A DNA stretch of 38,376 nt from Bacteroidales bacterium (GCA_020860515.1 JAJBUG010000077.1:122-38497), one strand, 5' to 3'. Shown: positions 1 through 7,844, counted from the stretch's first letter. Made by a program: numbers and translations. Notes: generated from the letters alone by a model not told the origin.

Positions 1-134
1 GGATTCAAGAATAAGAATAGTTTAAATTTAATTCAGTCCTATACTTAATGCCCTACGGGATTCAAGAATAAGAATAGTTTAAATTTAATTCAGTCCTATA
101 CTTAATGCCCTATGGGATTCAAGGATAAGAATAG
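1..134. repeat. 57-bp tandem direct repeat, about 2.3 copies
   Basis: Units start at 1, 58 and 115. The first two copies differ only at one base near the end (CTACG versus CTATG), and the third is cut off after about 20 bases with one substitution. Each unit begins GGATTCAAGAATAAGAATAG. Within a unit, AATAAGAATAG and CTATACTTAAT are imperfectly complementary, so each could form a weak hairpin. The array probably continues upstream of the window. There are no unique spacers, so it is not CRISPR. Confidence 0.9.
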
Positions 135-207
135 GGATAACTCTACAAAATTAATTATAATTTTTGAATTTTATGTATAAATCACTTAAATTTTAATAAA
201 AAAGTTG

Positions 208-215
208 TAACTTTA
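208..215 (+). promoter_or_regulatory. -7 box of the AraC-type regulator gene
   Basis: TAACTTTA matches the Bacteroidetes -7 consensus TAnnTTTG at seven of eight positions. It lies in AT-rich DNA 25 bases before the ATG at 241, leaving a short leader. Confidence 0.55.
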
Positions 216-240
216 TGGCCAATTTTAAATCTAAGCGTAT

Positions 241-1077
241 ATGAAGCCTACAAATATCAACAATTACGAGCAAATGCTGTGGTTTACCCTTTTCGAGACA
301 GAGTGCCGATGCGAATACCGAGTGCCGCGCCATGCGCTGATGTTTGTACAAGAGGGACGCCTCGAGGTTAGAAAGGGCGACACCCTGGTCACTGCCCTTC
401 CGGGCGATATCATATTCCTGCGGCGCGACTGCGGAGCCACCATGGCCAAGGTATGCGATGGCACATCGCCTTACCGCTCAATTACCATCACTATGGAGAG
501 ACCTTATCTTAAGGATTTTTTTAATCGCTACCAAACCGACATAAAAGCTCTTGACAAGACCCACGCCAAGCCTATGCCAAGCTTTACTCAGATTATGCAA
601 ACGACCCCTGAGTTGAGGGCCCTCTTCGAAAGCTTGGTACCTTATGGGCGCGACGAACTGGAAGTAACTCCGGAGATTCAGGCCGCTAAGCTTGATGAGA
701 CAGTAAAGGCTCTAATAGCAGCCGACGAGTGCATGGCCCCAACGCTATTTGATTTTCGCGAGACATGGAAAATCGACCTGCTGGAGTTTATGGAGAACAA
801 TTTCACCTATGACCTTACGATGGAGGAGTTTGCATCTTACAGCGCCCGCAGCCTGTCCACATTCAAGCGCGACTTCGCCAAGATAAGCGAGCTCTCGCCT
901 GAGCGGTGGCTACAGGAGAAGCGCCTGGTGCGAGCTCGCGACTTGGTGCGTTCGGGCCAAAGCCGCCCAAGCGATGTGTATGTGCAGGTAGGCTTCCGCA
1001 ACCGCAGCCATTTCGCCACAGCCTTTAAGCGCCGCTTCGGCTGCACCCCCTCCTCCCTCCTCCCCAAAGCCAGCTGA
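241..1077 (+). CDS. AraC-family transcriptional regulator
   Basis: A 278-residue protein with a probable N-terminal cupin-like sensor region (about residues 25-65, with GDIIFLRRDCG) and a C-terminal AraC double helix-turn-helix (about 181-275). The first recognition helix region is LTMEEFASYSARSLSTFKRD. The second contains the family signature VGFRNRSHFATAFKRRFGCTP split around residue 250-270. It would act in the cytoplasm as a DNA-binding activator or repressor; the ligand is unknown. It is followed, 78 bp later and on the same strand, by a fimbrial anchor and two fimbrillin genes. AraC-type regulators next to type V fimbria loci are common in Bacteroidales, so it probably controls them (inference). 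The ATG at 241 sits right behind a -7 box, which supports this start. Confidence 0.88.
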   Translation: MKPTNINNYEQMLWFTLFETECRCEYRVPRHALMFVQEGRLEVRKGDTLVTALPGDIIFLRRDCGATMAKVCDGTSPYRSITITMERPYLKDFFNRYQTDIKALDKTHAKPMPSFTQIMQTTPELRALFESLVPYGRDELEVTPEIQAAKLDETVKALIAADECMAPTLFDFRETWKIDLLEFMENNFTYDLTMEEFASYSARSLSTFKRDFAKISELSPERWLQEKRLVRARDLVRSGQSRPSDVYVQVGFRNRSHFATAFKRRFGCTPSSLLPKAS

Positions 1078-1118
1078 TAGGAAGAGGTTTTAATTTTAAC
1101 TTTTTGAGGGGGTTGGTT

Positions 1119-1151
1119 GTTACTCTTATAGAAGAGAAATAAGAGAGTAAC
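1119..1151 (+). promoter_or_regulatory. Hairpin just upstream of the fimbrial anchor gene
   Basis: GTTACTCT at 1119-1126 is the exact reverse complement of AGAGTAAC at 1144-1151, and the stem can be extended with a small bulge. It ends five bases before the ATG at 1156. A near-consensus -7 box TAACTTTT lies at 1097-1104. The hairpin could be a regulator-binding dyad or an mRNA leader structure. It has no T-run, so a terminator is less likely. Confidence 0.45.
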
Positions 1152-1155
1152 AATT

Positions 1156-2271
1156 ATGACTTTTAGGCGCTCCATATCATTGCCCTTAGCTATAGCCACG
1201 TTGCTGATGACATGCAGTTGCGGTTGGGTCGAAGATGACCTTTCAGACTGTGCAGAAAAGGGCATTGCCAAGATTGAGTTGCGCATTACTGATGCGCAGC
1301 TTGCCTTGGCATGGGACACCGACAGCGCTGCTTGGCGCTCGAAATGGCATTACGGCTGGGATAGCAAAGACACTGAGATATGGGGGCCAATCGGCTACAC
1401 CAGACCCGAAAGCTACAAAGTAGAATACCTTAACATGGGTTCGGACTTAACAAACCCTCACCTACAGAATACTGAACAAGAGACTGAATACTCCACCACT
1501 TTCCTCCACTCCCTGCTCCGAGGCTACAACAATCTGTTGGCTTGGTCAAACGTAAACACATCGCAAGGCGTGCAATCGCTTGTAATCAATGACGATGAGC
1601 CAACCAATGTGGTGGCTACCTCAGCCACAGTTGGCAAAAACAAAGCAGGCGAATTGGTATGCTATCCTCCCGACATCTTCTATCAAGGGACTCGAAGCGA
1701 CATCCTGATCACTGGCGAGAAAGCGGACTATGACTACTATGACGCTACTCTCAAAGAATGGGTTAAGCTCGTAGATGTGAATCTTACCCCCTTAGTCGAT
1801 ATCTACCTATCCCAAGTGATAATTTACAACAATAATAGCCGCATATATGGCATCAACGGTGATGCTGTAATTACAAATTTCTCACGCAGCGTGTGCGTCA
1901 ACGACCGCATTCCAAGCGACCAGCCAACGGCTATAGCTTTCCCGATGCGAATGAAGCGCGATGTCTATATCGACTCTGCCGACAAAAATGCGGACATAAT
2001 CGGAGGAAAGCTCACCACATTCGGACTTTGCCCCAAGCAAAACCAGCTCCGCAACCGATTGTCAATCAATGTGACATTCTCAAACCAGCGAGATTCAACT
2101 TTTACATTCGACCTCACCCCTCAGGTGCAGGCGCAACCCCATGGAGGCATCCTTACCGTGGAGCTTGACATGGACACTATCCGCAGTCCGGCTGGTTCAA
2201 GCGGTGGCAGTACTTTCGATCCCTGGGTAAAGGAATACGCTGATTCCATAACCCACTATTTCGATATTTAA
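1156..2271 (+). CDS. FimB/Mfa2-family fimbrial anchor lipoprotein
   Basis: A 371-residue protein with a lipoprotein signal peptide: basic MTFRR, a hydrophobic stretch, then MTCSCGW, so the lipidated cysteine is Cys20 or Cys22. The VEDDLSDC motif directly after it is typical of the FimB/Mfa2 family (PF08842) in type V pili. Members sit in the outer membrane and anchor the fimbrial shaft while limiting its length. The rest is beta-rich with many aromatic and Asn/Asp residues, as expected for a transthyretin-like domain. It precedes two fimbrillin genes (49 bp to the next), so the locus reads regulator, anchor, structural subunits. Family assignment is from recognised motifs, not from a search. 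Confidence 0.8.
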   Translation: MTFRRSISLPLAIATLLMTCSCGWVEDDLSDCAEKGIAKIELRITDAQLALAWDTDSAAWRSKWHYGWDSKDTEIWGPIGYTRPESYKVEYLNMGSDLTNPHLQNTEQETEYSTTFLHSLLRGYNNLLAWSNVNTSQGVQSLVINDDEPTNVVATSATVGKNKAGELVCYPPDIFYQGTRSDILITGEKADYDYYDATLKEWVKLVDVNLTPLVDIYLSQVIIYNNNSRIYGINGDAVITNFSRSVCVNDRIPSDQPTAIAFPMRMKRDVYIDSADKNADIIGGKLTTFGLCPKQNQLRNRLSINVTFSNQRDSTFTFDLTPQVQAQPHGGILTVELDMDTIRSPAGSSGGSTFDPWVKEYADSITHYFDI

Positions 2272-2320
2272 CCCACTTCAAGTCAATACTCAGAATTTAC
2301 AACTAAAAAACCCTATAATT

Positions 2321-3736
2321 ATGAAAAAGACACTTTACCTGTTACTACCCGGCCTGGCAATGATGGCCTTGGCATCGTGCAGCAACGATGACCTGGACTC
2401 TCCCGATTCGCCACAAGGCCAATCTTCAAGCGAGAAACCAATAGGCTTCGAATATAAGGGCAGCAATCTGAGCCGCGCTGATGAGGCATTGCAGACCGAA
2501 GCCGTAAACTTCGGCGTTTACGCCTACAAAGGTACGGCATCTACGGGCGCAAGCAGCGGCGACCAGACTGTGATGGACAATTATCTGGTGGGCTACGGAG
2601 GAACTGCCACCCAAGCACTTGGCACAGTGGCTGGCTATAATCCTGCTGGAGCCACCACCTATGGCGATGCTTCTGGCTCGACCGATGGCCAAAGCTACTG
2701 GTTCTATGAGAACCTTGGATCTTCGCAGTACACCAACACTGACAGCCAGTATATCTTAGCTTCAAATACGGCGATGATGAGCAACAATACCGACCAATAC
2801 CTGAAATATTGGGACGACAATTATGCCTACAGCTATTTCTACGCTTACGCTCCGTATATCAATGGCAGCGGCACTCCCACCTTTGACACTGCCACCAAGA
2901 AGCTGACCTACGGCGAAGATCTCACCATTGGCACCAACCGCGATGGATATTCTCAGCAGTATATGTATGCCTCGGCCATTGTGCCAAGTTCGAAATATGG
3001 CTCTGACGTGGCTTTGCAGTTTACTCGCCTCAATGCCAAGGTGCAAATTGGATTCTACGAGACCATCCCAGGCTATAAAGTATATCTTACCCCTGTGGTG
3101 ACATGGGATCGAGTAAACAAAAAGATCACCACTGATCCATATAGCACATTCGGTGACATCGTGGCAACTCCAGCTATTTGGGACGGCAACAGCTACGACA
3201 AGGATACCTACGTATACCAAGATACTCCTACGGTTGATTTTACCGACCCATCGGCACCTACCGTAACATGGGCAAGCCAAAGTCTAAACAACAACGAATG
3301 GATATTCAACAATGTGCCCACTTCGAGCCAAACCATCAATGGCACTGCGATGACTGAGCCGTGGGTTAGCGAGGACTCAGCTGACCCCTCCTACTCCACA
3401 ACCTATTATTATCCTCTGCCAAGCGGCGGAGTCACCAACTGCGGCTTTATCTATTATGTGTCGTTTATGCTTGTGGCCGAAGATACTGGCGAAACTATCC
3501 AGGTGTATAATGCCGGAGTTTATGTAGAGCCTTCTTACAGCCAGTGGGAATCCAACAAGCTCTATACCTATATCTTCAAGATTACGGCTGCCGCTCCGGC
3601 TGGTGGCGATCCCGATGCACCCACTATCGGCACTGATGTGCTGAAGGCAATCGTATTTGACAACTGCACAATCACTGACTTCACCACTGGTGAGACCGAA
3701 GAGTTCTCAATCGGCGACACCACTGTAACAAATTGA
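2321..3736 (+). CDS. Fimbrillin-family (Mfa1-like) lipoprotein, probable shaft or tip subunit
   Basis: A 471-residue protein with a clear lipobox LASC (Cys20) after MKKTLYLLLPGLAMMA. An IGFEYKG strand, an arginine at 52 in LSRADEA, and a VNFGVYAYKG strand follow. This is the fimbrillin pattern in which a gingipain-like protease cuts after the arginine to expose the donor-strand groove. The middle is rich in Tyr, Asn, Ser and Thr, and QFTRLNAKVQIGFY matches the conserved central strand of Mfa-like proteins (PF13149). The protein would be exported, lipidated, trimmed and polymerised on the cell surface by strand exchange. It lies between the anchor gene and a second fimbrillin. Whether it is shaft or tip cannot be told from sequence alone. 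Confidence 0.78.
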   Translation: MKKTLYLLLPGLAMMALASCSNDDLDSPDSPQGQSSSEKPIGFEYKGSNLSRADEALQTEAVNFGVYAYKGTASTGASSGDQTVMDNYLVGYGGTATQALGTVAGYNPAGATTYGDASGSTDGQSYWFYENLGSSQYTNTDSQYILASNTAMMSNNTDQYLKYWDDNYAYSYFYAYAPYINGSGTPTFDTATKKLTYGEDLTIGTNRDGYSQQYMYASAIVPSSKYGSDVALQFTRLNAKVQIGFYETIPGYKVYLTPVVTWDRVNKKITTDPYSTFGDIVATPAIWDGNSYDKDTYVYQDTPTVDFTDPSAPTVTWASQSLNNNEWIFNNVPTSSQTINGTAMTEPWVSEDSADPSYSTTYYYPLPSGGVTNCGFIYYVSFMLVAEDTGETIQVYNAGVYVEPSYSQWESNKLYTYIFKITAAAPAGGDPDAPTIGTDVLKAIVFDNCTITDFTTGETEEFSIGDTTVTN

Positions 3737-3783
3737 CACAAAAAATCTCCGTTTAGTTTGGCACTAACAATTAATGCCATAAA

Positions 3784-4746
3784 TTGAAAAATCAATTTTA
3801 CATATTATCATTAGCAGCCCTCCTCGCTGCATGCGGCAGCGAGGAGGAACCTATAATGGAGTCTCAGCAAGATGAAGCCGCCGAAAGACATCCGATTGTA
3901 TTGGTTGGATGGGGTAGCAGCAGAGCGGAAAGTCCCCTTGAAGATAGCGTTACATCGTTCGGTGTGCAAGCCACAAAAATTGACTCGAAAGGCCAAACTC
4001 AGACTGTATTTCCTGGCTATCAAGTCAATTGGGACGCGACCTCGGATTGGCATTACGATGGTGTGGGTTCGCAATATCTGCGTTATTGGGATTCTCGAGC
4101 CACATCCTACACATTCACTGCTTATGCGCCCTATACCGATGATGCATCGCTCAGCTCAGATGGCACCCTTACATTGACCGGCATCAGTGCCGACAATGAC
4201 TGGATGGTGGCGACTACGCGCCGCACTATCAAGTCGGCCATTGACATTGATGTGATTGATGGCACTACCATTGCGAAACAATCAACCTATTACGAAGCCG
4301 TACCTTTGGCTTTTCATCATCTAATGGCGGAAATCGAATTTAAAATTTACAATGAATATGCCGACAATGTAGTGATTACCAACTTTGTAGCCAGCAATAC
4401 AGCCAAGGAAATAGCCACCACGGCCAATTATGTGGCTCCTGTGGACGGTGAATATCTTTACTTGGAAAATTTCGATGAGAAGAGTTATGACAACTATACC
4501 GACATTCTCTACGTGCATGCTGATCCATTGATGGTATATGGTCCAGATTCTGACTATGCTGTCACGGCGGGAGATCCATTCTTAGTTCTGCCCCAGCCCT
4601 TTGGCGCGGATAACACCATCTACATCACCATCAGCTACGATGTCAATGGGCAGAGCTTTTCTGATGGCACCATAGCACTTACTGACGGTTGGCAGCCCGC
4701 CACCCACTACACATATTACCTCGGCATCCGCGCCTATTCGTATTAA
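3784..4746 (+). CDS. Second fimbrillin-family lipoprotein (TTG start)
   Basis: A 320-residue lipoprotein: the signal peptide ends in LAAC with Cys17. HPIVLVGWG, a candidate cleavage arginine at 47 in GSSRAES, and VTSFGVQATK follow. PLAFHHLMAEIEFKIY and FLVLPQPFG are typical fimbrillin core strands. I chose the TTG at 3784 because an in-frame TAA lies only four codons upstream and any later start would lose the signal peptide. It starts 47 bp after the other fimbrillin gene and is likely co-transcribed. It is shorter than its neighbour, so the two may be major and accessory subunits of one pilus (inference). Confidence 0.75.
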   Translation: MKNQFYILSLAALLAACGSEEEPIMESQQDEAAERHPIVLVGWGSSRAESPLEDSVTSFGVQATKIDSKGQTQTVFPGYQVNWDATSDWHYDGVGSQYLRYWDSRATSYTFTAYAPYTDDASLSSDGTLTLTGISADNDWMVATTRRTIKSAIDIDVIDGTTIAKQSTYYEAVPLAFHHLMAEIEFKIYNEYADNVVITNFVASNTAKEIATTANYVAPVDGEYLYLENFDEKSYDNYTDILYVHADPLMVYGPDSDYAVTAGDPFLVLPQPFGADNTIYITISYDVNGQSFSDGTIALTDGWQPATHYTYYLGIRAYSY

Positions 4747-4789
4747 AGGGATTTAGGATTTTAGCACATATGACTTGCAGAATAAAAGA

Positions 4790-4822
4790 GAAGCAGCGTA
4801 CTGGTAATCAGCATGCTGCTTC
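4790..4822 (-). terminator. Probable intrinsic terminator of tRNA-Ser
   Basis: GAAGCAGC at 4790-4797 is complementary to GCTGCTTC at 4815-4822. Read on the minus strand, the hairpin comes just after the tRNA 3' end and is followed by TCTTTTA. Confidence 0.6.
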
Positions 4823-4831
4823 ACTATTATG

Positions 4832-4916
4832 CGGAGAGAGAGGGATTCGAACCCCCGGAGGTGTGACCCTCAACGGTTTTCAAGACCGCCGCAATCGACC
4901 ACTCTGCCATCTCTCC
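4832..4916 (-). tRNA. tRNA-Ser(UGA)
   Basis: Read on the minus strand, the sequence folds as a class II tRNA of 85 nt. The acceptor stem is GGAGAGA/TCTCTCC with discriminator G. The anticodon loop CTTGAAA carries TGA, a long variable arm follows, and the T loop is GGTTCGAATCC. CCA is not encoded. Confidence 0.96.
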
Positions 4917-4943
4917 AAATGTCGCTCCTCTGAAACGACGGTG

Positions 4944-4951
4944 CAAAGGTA
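4944..4951 (-). promoter_or_regulatory. -7 box of tRNA-Ser
   Basis: The minus strand reads TACCTTTG, a full match to TAnnTTTG, 27 bases before the tRNA 5' end. Confidence 0.7.
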
Positions 4952-5075
4952 CTGCTTTTTTCTCAATCCTCCAAATTTTTATTACAATTTTTGAAATTTT
5001 TCTGATTTTACACACTTTTTCCATGGCAAAAATGCAATCAGGATAAATAAATTTTAAAGTTTAGGAAAAATGTTG

Positions 5076-5083
5076 TAACTTTG
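5076..5083 (+). promoter_or_regulatory. -7 box of the riboswitch-controlled transcript
   Basis: TAACTTTG is a perfect -7 box in AT-rich DNA, just before the aptamer begins at about 5091. Confidence 0.75.
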
Positions 5084-5090
5084 CAACGCT

Positions 5091-5275
5091 AATTGGTGCT
5101 AGGCTCCCCGTGGAGCCCAGATTAAAAGGGAATCAGGTGCAAAACCTGAGCAGACCCGCTACTGTAAGTACCATAGAAAACTTAATGAGCATCATGCCAT
5201 TGGCCACCGCGCAAGAGAGCAACGATAGCTGAGAAGGCGCTCATTCAAGGGTACAAGCCAGGAAACCTGCCAAGG
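5091..5275 (+). promoter_or_regulatory. Cobalamin (B12) riboswitch
   Basis: The canonical landmarks are present in order: GGTGC at the 5' side, AAAAGGGAATCAGGTGCAAA around 5124, GACCCGCTACTGTAA around 5153-5167, a variable stem-rich arm, and the B12 box AGCCAGGAAACCTGCC at 5256-5271. Such aptamers bind adenosyl- or methylcobalamin and usually turn the downstream gene off when B12 is plentiful. No strong terminator with a T-run follows, so control may be at translation (inference). The only genes directly downstream are a short leader ORF and the MetE-like gene at 5439. Confidence 0.95.
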
Positions 5276-5327
5276 AGCATAAAATATTGTTCAACAATCT
5301 CGTGGATTAGATTTTGATACTGTTGTT

Positions 5328-5426
5328 ATGATTACATTTATTCAAAATTATGTTTGTGCCGAGCCGCTGCACCCAATCAAGCGACTCAGTAGCATCGTGT
5401 TCATTACCCATACAAATTTCAACTAA
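5328..5426 (+). CDS. Possible 32-codon leader ORF between riboswitch and MetE-like gene
   Basis: ATG at 5328 opens a 32-residue frame beginning MITFIQNYVCAEPLHPIK and ending in TAA at 5424-5426, twelve bases before the ATG of the MetE-like gene. It lies wholly inside the 163-nt stretch after the aptamer. No known family is recognised and no run of a regulatory codon is seen. The close stop-start spacing would suit translational coupling. It may equally be chance, so I list it as tentative. Confidence 0.3.
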   Translation: MITFIQNYVCAEPLHPIKRLSSIVFITHTNFN

Positions 5427-5438
5427 GTAAAGAAGATT

Positions 5439-6521
5439 ATGAAACTATTCATTGAAACTCCTGTAACATTCTTAGTGCCCGATACATTAGCGGAAGCACG
5501 CGAACAATATCGCAACCGACTGATTTCCGCCAAGGAACTGACCGAAAAGCAAGATGAGGCTGTGGCTCAGCTAATCGAACAGCAACTCGCTGCCCACATG
5601 CCACAAATCACCCAAGGGGCTCTGCGACGCACCAACGGCGTGCATGACTTCTGGTTGCGCCTCAATGGCATCACCGAAACACTGGTGCTCACTGGAAATG
5701 TGCTCCAAGACCAGAACTCGGGCGAAGTGATACCTCGCGTCACCGGGAAAATCGAAGCAAATGTTAACAATCAACTATACACCCATTTTTCTTTTCTGCA
5801 AGATAGGGCCGGGAAAGATTCAGTCGTGAGAATGGATCTTCCCGCTCCTGCCCTATTCCTGCTCGATGCGGTGCGCAACAAGTGGATCGACGCTGACCTC
5901 TACCAGGATAATGTCGAGGTCTTGATAGCTGATATAGCTAAAGCCTACAACGACACCATTCGCCACCTTTACGATCAGGGTTGCCGCCGTGTGCTGCTTA
6001 TCGATCGCAGTTGGCAACGCCTCTGCGATGCAAACGCAGCCAAGCGCTTGCTCTTAGGCGGAATCAACATAGATGAGTTCATGCTACAAATGCGACGTGT
6101 CAACGATGAAGCCTTGGACGATCTCCCCAAGGACATGTATGTGATCTTGGATGTGCCCGTAAATGTGCCCTTGTCGGAGAAATGCACCGATGTGGTAAGC
6201 GTACTCTTTGGCCACAAGAATGTGAATGCATTCATGTTTGCCTACCCTCAAAGCCATCCCGAGGCAGTGGACCTGATTAAATTATTCCCAGCCGACAAAG
6301 AACTGATATTAGGCGTAGTCGATCCGAAATATCCTCAGCTTGAAGAAGAGGCTGTAATCCGAGCTCGCATCGACGAAGCTTTAAGCCGTCTGCCCTATGC
6401 CACAACCCTGGGTATCACCACTATGGGAGGATTCCGAGGCGACCCGAATGTCTATCAGACCTCGGCCTTCACCCCCGAAGACCAATGGCATAAAATCGAG
6501 TTGTTGCAACAACTTGCATAA
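5439..6521 (+). CDS. MetE-fold (core methionine synthase-like) protein lacking the zinc site
   Basis: A 360-residue protein that follows the short B12-independent methionine synthase homologues (YxjG/YxjH type, PF01717) over its whole length: ALRRTNGVHDFWLRLNGI near 61-78, DLPAPALFLL near 133, EVLIADIAKAYNDTIRHLYDQ near 160-180, and ILGVVDPKYPQLEEEAVI near 290-307. The usual zinc ligands appear to be absent. The His-x-Cys motif reads Asp238-Val-Pro240, the later Glu position is Ala268, and the final Cys-Gly-Phe reads Gly330-Gly-Phe. The expected Asp-Asp motif before a Trp reads Asp189-Arg190-Ser-Trp. Normal homocysteine activation therefore looks unlikely, although the frame is intact and the barrel segments are conserved. 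It is the sole main gene behind a cobalamin riboswitch, which argues for a role tied to B12 status. Alignment to YxjG is from memory of the family. Confidence 0.8.
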   Translation: MKLFIETPVTFLVPDTLAEAREQYRNRLISAKELTEKQDEAVAQLIEQQLAAHMPQITQGALRRTNGVHDFWLRLNGITETLVLTGNVLQDQNSGEVIPRVTGKIEANVNNQLYTHFSFLQDRAGKDSVVRMDLPAPALFLLDAVRNKWIDADLYQDNVEVLIADIAKAYNDTIRHLYDQGCRRVLLIDRSWQRLCDANAAKRLLLGGINIDEFMLQMRRVNDEALDDLPKDMYVILDVPVNVPLSEKCTDVVSVLFGHKNVNAFMFAYPQSHPEAVDLIKLFPADKELILGVVDPKYPQLEEEAVIRARIDEALSRLPYATTLGITTMGGFRGDPNVYQTSAFTPEDQWHKIELLQQLA

Positions 6522-6528
6522 TACAACA

Positions 6529-6566
6529 TTGAGAGTGCAAAAATTTTTGTAATTTTGCACTCTCAA
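6529..6566 (+). repeat. Perfect 14-bp inverted repeat overlapping the porin promoter
   Basis: TTGAGAGTGCAAAA at 6529-6542 is exactly complementary to TTTTGCACTCTCAA at 6553-6566, with a 10-base loop. It starts eight bases after the MetE-like stop codon and could end that transcript, though no good T-run follows. The porin -7 box TAATTTTG sits in the loop and right arm, and a TTG at 6529-6531 is suitably placed for the -33 element. Confidence 0.8.
6550..6557 (+). promoter_or_regulatory. -7 box of the porin gene
   Basis: TAATTTTG matches TAnnTTTG. TTG at 6529-6531 lies 18 bases upstream, close to the expected -33 spacing. The predicted leader is only about 12 nt. Confidence 0.7.
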
Positions 6567-6574
6567 ACTTTCTA

Positions 6575-7801
6575 ATGATGAAAACAAAGATCCTGGCCCT
6601 TCTGCTCACTATATGCTCCCTTTCTGCCTCGGCGCAGCAAGTAGGCGATTTCAAGTTTAAGTTCTATGGTCGCATACGAGCCGACCTGTTCTACAACAGT
6701 CGTGCCAACAACGAGACCGTCGATGGGCTCTTCTACATGTACCCCAAGGATCATAATTATGATCCCGATGGCAATGATATGAATGCCACTCCGCAGGGCG
6801 AAATGTATATGCTTTATACTCGCCTGGGAGTTGATATTGCCGGTCCTAAGATCGGGAATGCGGTGGCGACAGCTAAAATTGAGTTGGACTTCCGTGGTTC
6901 GGGCACCACTTATTCAGTGCCTCGCATCCGCCATGCCTATGTAAACCTTGATTGGGGCACCAGCGCGCTGCTTATTGGCCAGACCTGGCATCCCCTATTC
7001 GGTGAAGTTTCTCCATCCATACTCAACCTATCCACTGGCGCTCCATTCCAGCCATTCAACCGCAGTCCGCAGCTTCGCTATCGCTACACATCCGATGGTG
7101 GATTCATGGGCACATTGGCAGCTATTTGGCAGATGCAATACACAAGCACTGGTCCAGATGGCAAGAGCCACAATTATCTGAAAAACAGCTGTATCCCCGA
7201 AATTTATGCCAGCGTGGATTACAAGAAAGGCCGTTGGATAGCGGGCGTGGGAGCAGAATTGCTTTCGCTAAAGCCTCGCCAGACTGCCACTGTTAATGAC
7301 CAAACTTTTAAAGTCAACGAGCGTGTGACCTCAGTTTCTGTGGAGGCTCATGTTAAGTACAAGGCTCCAGAATGGTTTGTTTCGGGCAAGACCGTATTGG
7401 CAAATAATCTTACGCAATGCTCGATGCTTGGCGGATTTGGCGTAATTGACACTGACAGCCACAACGGAAAGCAGAAGTACACTCCCTTCCGCCATTCTAT
7501 GACATGGCTAAACTTCGTGTATGGCAAGAAATGGCAACCAGGCGTATTCATTGGCTATCTCAAGAATCTTGGCACTGGCAAGGCCATCACTGGCCCTACC
7601 TACGGCGTAGGCCTCGATGTGGACCAGCTCTTGAGTACAAACTGGCAACTAAGCTACAATCTCCCCAACTGGAAACTCGGTGTAGAATTTGAGCCCTCGA
7701 CTGCTTGGTACGGCACCCTGGAAAAGAGCAACGGCAAAGTCCGTGACACTCACTCCGTCACCAACTACCGCATCTTAGCCGTCGCCATGTACATATTTTA
7801 A
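6575..7801 (+). CDS. Outer-membrane porin-like beta-barrel protein
   Basis: A 408-residue protein with a signal peptide (MMKTKILALLLTICSLSASA, cut before QQ). A repeating pattern of short amphipathic strands follows (FKFKFYGRIRADLFY, YTRLGVDIAG, PRIRHAYVNLDWG), ending in the terminal phenylalanine VAMYIF typical of outer-membrane barrels. WGTSALLIGQTWHPLFGEV resembles the conserved constriction-loop region of DcaP-like and Bacteroidetes porins. The role is probably passive uptake of small solutes; the substrate is unknown. It has its own promoter inside an inverted repeat, so it need not depend on the upstream riboswitch. Two adjacent ATG codons (6575 and 6578) could start it. Confidence 0.75.
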   Translation: MMKTKILALLLTICSLSASAQQVGDFKFKFYGRIRADLFYNSRANNETVDGLFYMYPKDHNYDPDGNDMNATPQGEMYMLYTRLGVDIAGPKIGNAVATAKIELDFRGSGTTYSVPRIRHAYVNLDWGTSALLIGQTWHPLFGEVSPSILNLSTGAPFQPFNRSPQLRYRYTSDGGFMGTLAAIWQMQYTSTGPDGKSHNYLKNSCIPEIYASVDYKKGRWIAGVGAELLSLKPRQTATVNDQTFKVNERVTSVSVEAHVKYKAPEWFVSGKTVLANNLTQCSMLGGFGVIDTDSHNGKQKYTPFRHSMTWLNFVYGKKWQPGVFIGYLKNLGTGKAITGPTYGVGLDVDQLLSTNWQLSYNLPNWKLGVEFEPSTAWYGTLEKSNGKVRDTHSVTNYRILAVAMYIF

Positions 7802-7844
7802 AATTTTGGTGAGGGGAAATGGGGCTTATGTCGAGAAAAATTCG

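Noticed and set aside
1..134. Direct repeats considered as a CRISPR array
   Set aside because: The 57-bp units abut directly with no unique spacers and no cas genes are nearby.
837..1319. 160-residue minus-strand frame across the regulator/anchor junction
   Set aside because: It is antisense to two supported genes and has a low-quality composition rich in Ser, Arg and Lys.
2762..3280. 172-residue minus-strand frame opposite the first fimbrillin gene
   Set aside because: It lies wholly antisense to a clear lipoprotein gene, has no promoter or recognisable domain, and matches the usual shadow-frame pattern.
4790..4916. tRNA-Ser considered as an integration site
   Set aside because: No integrase gene is present, and I saw no duplicated tRNA 3' segment within the window.
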